Positions 15,042-19,365 of a DNA stretch of 19,365 nt are shown here, in pieces. The position numbers and the translations under genes are program-made. This DNA is from Eubacteriales bacterium (GTDB lineage Bacteria; Bacillota; Clostridia; Oscillospirales; Acutalibacteraceae), in NCBI GenBank assembly GCA_030529125.1, contig JAUMXP010000009.1, positions 1 through 19,365 of the forward strand. Reading direction: 5' to 3'. The notes under the pieces were generated by a model that did no database searches, had not been told where the DNA came from, and worked only from the letters and a program-made list of their open reading frames with translations. Within the stretch, counting starts at the first letter, position 1, and each line of letters starts with the position of its first letter.

Positions 15042-15521
15042 ATGCTGAATGTAAATATTATTTGTATCGGCTCGCTTAAAGAAAAGTACCTGATTGATGC
15101 GGTGAACGAATACAAAAAGCGTCTTACACGTTACTGCAAATTTGAGATAATCGAGCTTTCTGAAGAAAGAATAACCGATCAGGAAACTGATGCCCTGATC
15201 GACAAAACAATAAAAAAAGAGGGCGAAAAAATCCTATCCAAAATAGGTAAATCCGACTACGTTATAGCTATGTGTATCGAAGGGAAACAGCTTTCGTCTG
15301 AAGATTTGTCGAAGAAACTATCAGATATTTCTATGAGTAGCGGCACTGTCGATTTTATTATCGGTGGCTCTTGGGGACTTTGTGACGACGTTAAACGCAG
15401 AGCTGATTTTAAGCTGTCTGTCAGTAAGATGACATTCCCTCACCAGCTGTTCAGAGTTATGCTTTCTGAACAGATTTATCGCGCATTTTCAATTAGCGCA
15501 AACGCAAAATATCATAAATAA
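15042..15521 (+). CDS. rlmH: 23S rRNA (pseudouridine1915-N3)-methyltransferase RlmH
   Basis: RlmH is a SPOUT-fold enzyme that methylates N3 of pseudouridine 1915 in 23S rRNA on assembled ribosomes. With ATG at 15042 the protein is 159 residues, the usual length, and begins MLNVNIICIGSLKEKYL. The SAM-binding knot shows in DFIIGGSWGL, and the C-terminus has SKMTFPHQLFRVMLSEQIYRA and ends in the KYHK signature. AAGG overlapping the previous stop lies 9 bases before ATG; a TTG three codons earlier has no proper spacing. The pair with the WalJ-like gene is common in Firmicutes. Confidence 0.96.
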   Translation: MLNVNIICIGSLKEKYLIDAVNEYKKRLTRYCKFEIIELSEERITDQETDALIDKTIKKEGEKILSKIGKSDYVIAMCIEGKQLSSEDLSKKLSDISMSSGTVDFIIGGSWGLCDDVKRRADFKLSVSKMTFPHQLFRVMLSEQIYRAFSISANAKYHK

Positions 15522-15555
15522 AACTATTAAGTAATACATAAAGGAGGTTAATATT

Positions 15556-17262
15556 TTGGCACTAGACGGAATTATGCTCGGACTTATCAAAAACGAGCTT
15601 TACGACGAACTTTTGAACTCTCACATAAACCAGATACACCAACCGTCTAAAGACGAGATTGTTATTAACTTCCGTACTAAATCCGGTAGCAAAAAGCTGT
15701 TTATGAGTTGCAGAGCGGATTGTGCACGAGTGCATTTCACTGAAAATGCTCCTGAAAATCCGCCGACCCCCCCAATGCTTTGTATGTTACTGAGAAAACG
15801 TTTGTGTGGCGCTCGTCTGACAGACATAAGACAGCCACAGTCAGAGCGAATTTTGTTCTTTGATTTCGAAGCAACTAACGAGATAGGAGATAGAGAAAAG
15901 CTGTCACTGTGTATTGAGATTATGGGCAGATATTCTAACATCATCCTTATTGATGAAAAAGGACTTGTAATTGACGCAATAAAACGTATTGATATTACTA
16001 TGACCCGTGAGCACGTAGTCTTGCCTAAGCTTGAATACATTCTTCCTCAACAGCAGGACAAACTCAGCGTGCTTACAAGCTCTATTGATGAAATAGTACA
16101 GCTTATTGAGAGTACTGATAAACCGCTTGATAAAGCGATTTTGTCATCAATTCAAGGTGTGTCACCAATTATTTGTCGTGAGCTTATGCATCGTATTGTT
16201 AGCGGTGGTTCTCTACAAAGTGAGCTTGGCAGTATGGCGCAAATGATTAAGAGTGATAAGTGCACACCAACGCTTGTGTTCAAAGAAGACGGTTCTCCGT
16301 TTGATATAGCTTTCATGGATATCACTCAGTATGATGATGCGCTGAAGACAGAGCGTTTTGATAGCTTTTGTGCGCTTTTAGACGCGTTTTATCATAAGCG
16401 TGATATGGCGGTCAGGATGAAATCTCGCAGTATGGACCTGCACAAATTGGTGTCTAACACAATAGAGCGTCTGTCAAAGAAAATCAATATTCAGACACAA
16501 GAGCTCAAAAAATGTGCTGACAGAGAACAGCTCAGAATAAAGGGCGATTTGCTGCAAGCGAATCTATACAAAATCCAAAAAGGCGCGATGTTTGTAGAAG
16601 TAGAGAATTTCTACGAGGAAGGCTCGCCGATTATTCGCATTGTCCTTGACCCGAGCATTACTCCAGCACAGAATGGGCAGAAGTTTTACAAAGCTTATGC
16701 TAAGGCGAAAACAGCCGAGCAGATGCTCAAAATTCAGATAGAAAAAGCTGAGCAGGAACTGCAGTATATGCTGTCTGTTCAGGACTTTCTCAGTCGTGCA
16801 ACAAGCGATAAGGAGCTAAGCCAGATTCGTCTTGAACTAATTGAGCAGGGGTACATCAAAGAACATGGCAAGGGAAAGCAAAAAGCGCCTAAAGCCCTAC
16901 CACCGCTTGAGTTTACCACCTCTGACGGCTTTACGGTTTTAGTCGGTAGAAATAATAAACAGAATGATGTGTTAACTCTCAAAACAGCGTCGAAATTTGA
17001 CTACTGGTTCCATACTAAAAACATACACGGTTCACATACTATCGTGTTGTGTGAAGGCAGAGAGATAAGCGACACAGCAATTTTAGAAGCAGCACAGATC
17101 TGTGCATATCACAGCAAGGGCAAGGATAGCTCTCAGGTACCGGTTGACTATACTATAGTCAAAAACGTATCAAAACCAAGCGGAGCAAAACCAGGCAAGG
17201 TGATATACGTCAGTTACAACACAGTTTACGTCACACCGAAATTGCCCAAAATCATCGAATAA
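15556..17262 (+). CDS. rqcH: Ribosome quality control factor RqcH (NFACT family)
   Basis: RqcH binds obstructed 50S subunits carrying peptidyl-tRNA and recruits tRNA-Ala to add C-terminal alanine tails that mark the chain for degradation. The 568-residue protein has the NFACT-N domain with PPMLCMLLRKRLCGARL and EIMGRYSNIILID, helix-hairpin-helix and coiled-coil parts in the middle (about 290-430), and the NFACT-R domain with the hallmark DYWFHTKNIHGSH at 482-494. The start is TTG, with AAGGAGGT 7 bases upstream. Older annotations call this family fibronectin-binding protein (FbpA). It follows rlmH by 34 bases. A run of seven C lies at 15767-15773 within an intact frame. Confidence 0.95.
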   Translation: MALDGIMLGLIKNELYDELLNSHINQIHQPSKDEIVINFRTKSGSKKLFMSCRADCARVHFTENAPENPPTPPMLCMLLRKRLCGARLTDIRQPQSERILFFDFEATNEIGDREKLSLCIEIMGRYSNIILIDEKGLVIDAIKRIDITMTREHVVLPKLEYILPQQQDKLSVLTSSIDEIVQLIESTDKPLDKAILSSIQGVSPIICRELMHRIVSGGSLQSELGSMAQMIKSDKCTPTLVFKEDGSPFDIAFMDITQYDDALKTERFDSFCALLDAFYHKRDMAVRMKSRSMDLHKLVSNTIERLSKKINIQTQELKKCADREQLRIKGDLLQANLYKIQKGAMFVEVENFYEEGSPIIRIVLDPSITPAQNGQKFYKAYAKAKTAEQMLKIQIEKAEQELQYMLSVQDFLSRATSDKELSQIRLELIEQGYIKEHGKGKQKAPKALPPLEFTTSDGFTVLVGRNNKQNDVLTLKTASKFDYWFHTKNIHGSHTIVLCEGREISDTAILEAAQICAYHSKGKDSSQVPVDYTIVKNVSKPSGAKPGKVIYVSYNTVYVTPKLPKIIE

Positions 17263-17315
17263 GCATATAGCTATTTTATGATAAATATCTTACATCTTTT
17301 TAGGAGGTTACTACA

Positions 17316-18011
17316 GTGAGGTTATTGATTTGCACTGGTGTTGTGATTGCTTTGTTTGCACCATTTTTAGTTGTGTTACTTAATAAGAAGCTCAGATGCA
17401 GAGTGCTTGATAAGCTAAAACACTATGACCCAAAGAAAGTTAAGATATGCACTAGAGTTTTGATTGTGGTTGTTGTTGTGTTTATTCTGACTATTTTTTA
17501 TCCATTCGAGAGTAGTTTTATAAGGTTTGACACAATTGAGGGATCCGTTTATTATTCATCTAGCTTTTCTGATCTTGTGAAAATCAGTGGCACTGAAATA
17601 TATACAGCTGAGTGTGATGATACGGTTTTTGTTGTCAAAGAGCACGGCAATACATACAGCTATACATCAATTGCAAAATACGATGATGGTTATGGATATT
17701 GTGGTCATAATGTCAGTGTAATTTTAAGTACAAACACTGACTTTGTTTCTACTAGTAAGTTTGAAGGAGCTGTTAGTATATCTGCGGTTTATAATGAAAA
17801 CACTAATAAAACATGCTACATATTAAACTTACTTGATGATGATTTTAGTAGTGACATAAAGGAGGTTTATGATCAAACAGGTGATCAGATGAATGTGTTT
17901 GCTAGTGAAGACGGAAGCATTCTTGATAATTACTATAGTATTGAAGAGGGGTATCCATGCGATAGTTTCGCTTTTATTTTAGATGGGGAAACTTTCGAAT
18001 TAGATTTGTAA
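17316..18011 (+). CDS. Unrecognised membrane protein with two N-terminal helices
   Basis: I do not recognise this 231-residue product. It has hydrophobic helices at about 3-23 and 44-63, separated by a basic stretch (KKLRCRVLDKLKHYDPKKVK), and then a polar, acidic region of about 165 residues rich in Ser, Tyr, Asp and beta-type sequence. The basic loop between the helices suggests it is cytoplasmic, so the large C-terminal region would lie outside. The start is GTG with AGGAGG 8 bases upstream, a strong signal that it is a real gene. Three 60-base rows I counted inside it have 28-35% GC, lower than most neighbouring genes. It is 53 bases after rqcH and converges on mutS2. Confidence 0.75.
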   Translation: MRLLICTGVVIALFAPFLVVLLNKKLRCRVLDKLKHYDPKKVKICTRVLIVVVVVFILTIFYPFESSFIRFDTIEGSVYYSSSFSDLVKISGTEIYTAECDDTVFVVKEHGNTYSYTSIAKYDDGYGYCGHNVSVILSTNTDFVSTSKFEGAVSISAVYNENTNKTCYILNLLDDDFSSDIKEVYDQTGDQMNVFASEDGSILDNYYSIEEGYPCDSFAFILDGETFELDL

Positions 18012-18058
18012 ATTTACACATATTAGTTTTTGAAACGCATATATTTTATCCTTAAGAC

Positions 18059-18088
18059 AAAAAGAGCACCTAGGCATAGGTGCTCTTT
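18059..18088. terminator. Convergent terminator between the orphan membrane gene and mutS2
   Basis: AAAGAGCACCTA (18061-18072) and TAGGTGCTCTTT (18077-18088) form a perfect 12-bp stem with a 4-base loop. The T-run is better on the minus strand (TTTTTG) than on the plus strand (TTTACTAATT), so it mainly serves mutS2 but can stop both. Confidence 0.88.
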
Positions 18089-18097
18089 ACTAATTAC

Positions 18098-19365
18098 TTA
18101 CTTTAATTCAACGATTGTGACGCCTGCTTCGCCCTCGCCGAAGGTGCCGAGACGGAACTTCTTGACTGCTTTGTGAGTTTTTAAGTGGCGGTGGATTTCA
18201 GCTCTTAAAACACCTGTTCCTTTTCCGTGAATTACGGTGAGGTTGTGAGTGTTTGTGAGTATTGCAGTATCAATAGCTTGGTCTACTGCGATGATAGCTT
18301 CAATAGCTGTCTGGCCACGCAGGTCAATTTCTGTTTCAGCACGTGCGCTGACAGATTTTGTCACCTTGCGCTCAGGACGTTTAGGCACTGTGACCTTTTC
18401 GTCGTTTAGGAGTCTGAGGTTAGATAGCGCAACTCTGGTTTTGATTATACCTGCTTGTACCAGCACCTGACCTTTGTCAGGAAGTTCGAGCACTTCTGCT
18501 TTTTTATCTATATCAAAGATCAGAACCTTATCTCCGATTTTGAGGTCACGCGGAAGTTTGTACGAGCCTTGCTGAGCTGTTTTTACAGGGTCGGCGGTAT
18601 CTTCGAGATTACGCATATTCTTCTTGAGTTTTGCTCTGTCTTCAGCAGACATATTCTTGGCTTTCTGAGCTTTCTCGAGTTCGTCGATAAGCGCGTATGC
18701 CTGTGCTTTTGTTTTTGACAGGAGAAGTGATGCTTCGTGCTTCGATTTTTCGACTTCACGTTCTGCATCTCGTTTAGCACGTTCAAGCTCAGCTTTAGCT
18801 TTTTCGCGGTCAGCTTTAGCTTTTTGCAGTTCTTCTCGAGTCTGCTTTAATAGTTCGTCTAACGACTGCCTGCGTTCTTCGAGTGTTTCGACAACATCTT
18901 CAAACTGACGACTCTCAGCAGACACAAGTTCTCTGGCTCTGTCTACTACATCGTCTTCCATACCGAGTCGCTTAGAGATAGCAAAAGCATTACTTTTGCC
19001 AGGTACACCTATTAAGAGTTTGTATGTAGGACGTAAGGTCTTTACGTCGAATTCACAGCATCCGTTTTCGACATTCTCTGTTTTTAGTGCGTATTCTTTG
19101 AGCTCTGCGTAGTGCGTTGTGCTTGCGATTTTTGCACCTTTAGAACGCAGTTTTTCAAGTATTGATACAGCAAGTGCCGCACCCTCTACAGGGTCAGTAC
19201 CTGCGCCAAGCTCGTCGATAAGTGCTAGTGTTGAGCGGTTAGCGAGTTTCAGAATTCCGATGATATTTGTCATGTGAGCTGAGAAAGTCGAGAGTGACTG
19301 CTCTATACTCTGTTCGTCACCAATATCAACTAACACACGACGGAAAGTAGATAGCTCGGAATTAT
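18098..19365 (-). CDS. mutS2: MutS2 / Smr-domain ATPase (partial, cut by right edge)
   Basis: Only the C-terminal 422 residues are inside the window; the frame stays open through the edge beyond the first internal GTG at 19336, so the true start is upstream. Visible in order are the ATPase part with VDIGDEQSIEQSLSTFSAHM, Walker B LALIDELGAGTDPVEGAALA and ASTTHYAELK. A long charged coiled coil follows (the Arg/Glu/Lys-rich stretch after VSAESRQFEDVVETLEERR), then a KOW-like segment around KIGDKVLIFDIDKKAEVLEL. The C-terminal Smr nuclease domain has EIDLRGQTAIEAI and VIHGKGTGVLR. MutS2 acts in branched-DNA handling and, in Bacillus, in splitting collided ribosomes. The second role would suit a neighbour of rqcH. 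Confidence 0.96.
   Translation of the reverse strand, partial: NSELSTFRRVLVDIGDEQSIEQSLSTFSAHMTNIIGILKLANRSTLALIDELGAGTDPVEGAALAVSILEKLRSKGAKIASTTHYAELKEYALKTENVENGCCEFDVKTLRPTYKLLIGVPGKSNAFAISKRLGMEDDVVDRARELVSAESRQFEDVVETLEERRQSLDELLKQTREELQKAKADREKAKAELERAKRDAEREVEKSKHEASLLLSKTKAQAYALIDELEKAQKAKNMSAEDRAKLKKNMRNLEDTADPVKTAQQGSYKLPRDLKIGDKVLIFDIDKKAEVLELPDKGQVLVQAGIIKTRVALSNLRLLNDEKVTVPKRPERKVTKSVSARAETEIDLRGQTAIEAIIAVDQAIDTAILTNTHNLTVIHGKGTGVLRAEIHRHLKTHKAVKKFRLGTFGEGEAGVTIVELK

Noticed and set aside
17858..17874. Strong internal Shine-Dalgarno (AAAGGAGG) followed by ATG inside the orphan membrane gene
   Set aside because: The ATG is out of frame and the short frame ends after about seven codons, so it is probably a by-product of the Lys-Glu-Val codons.
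1..19365. Mobile element, CRISPR array, defence island, tRNA or rRNA genes
   Set aside because: No transposase or integrase frames, no regularly spaced repeats, no cloverleaf or rRNA-like sequence was seen on either strand.

Overview
The window reads as ordinary chromosomal housekeeping DNA from a low-to-mid GC Gram-positive anaerobe, most likely a gut-type member of Clostridia (Oscillospiraceae/Ruminococcaceae-like). The basis is the gene content: YqhQ/DUF1385, TrmK, TrmB, RqcH/NFACT, RlmH, MutS2, a SigH-like sigma factor and a DUF1858 redox protein. Strong GGAGG Shine-Dalgarno sites, several TTG starts and a Gram-positive type LexA box point the same way. No tRNA, rRNA, insertion sequence, prophage, CRISPR array or defence cassette was seen. 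The lineage call is inference; no database search was possible.

Left half (1 to about 10840), all on the minus strand. Reading in the direction of transcription there are four units. (a) A sigma-70 family factor and a two-site zinc-ribbon protein run from a consensus promoter to a GC-rich hairpin near 9834-9854. (b) A DUF1858 CxxC protein, trmK and a Nif3-family protein have overlapping ends and finish at a terminator near 8083-8127. (c) trmB, a lipoprotein with FG-GAP-like Asp-rich repeats, an OmpR-type response regulator, a sensor histidine kinase, YqhQ/DUF1385 and prmC share a consensus promoter at 7970-7998. (d) recA and recX have their own promoter with a LexA-like box; recX leaves the window at position 1.

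Right half (about 10840 to the end), mostly plus strand. A YifB/ComM-type AAA+ ATPase is divergent from the sigma gene. murA follows after a 303-base gap that carries a promoter and a structured leader. After a hairpin terminator come a WalJ/YycJ-like metallo-beta-lactamase-fold protein, rlmH, rqcH and an unrecognised two-helix membrane protein with low GC. On the opposite strand, mutS2 converges on this cluster across a 12-bp perfect-stem terminator and is cut by the right edge.

The genes serve DNA repair and recombination (recA, recX, mutS2), translation quality and RNA methylation (prmC, trmB, trmK, rlmH, rqcH), cell-wall synthesis (murA) and signalling (lipoprotein, response regulator and kinase). 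I saw no clear undescribed system. The best candidates for a second look are the lipoprotein and two-component operon, the murA leader with mutually exclusive hairpins, the low-GC orphan membrane protein, and the sigma factor and zinc-ribbon pair.
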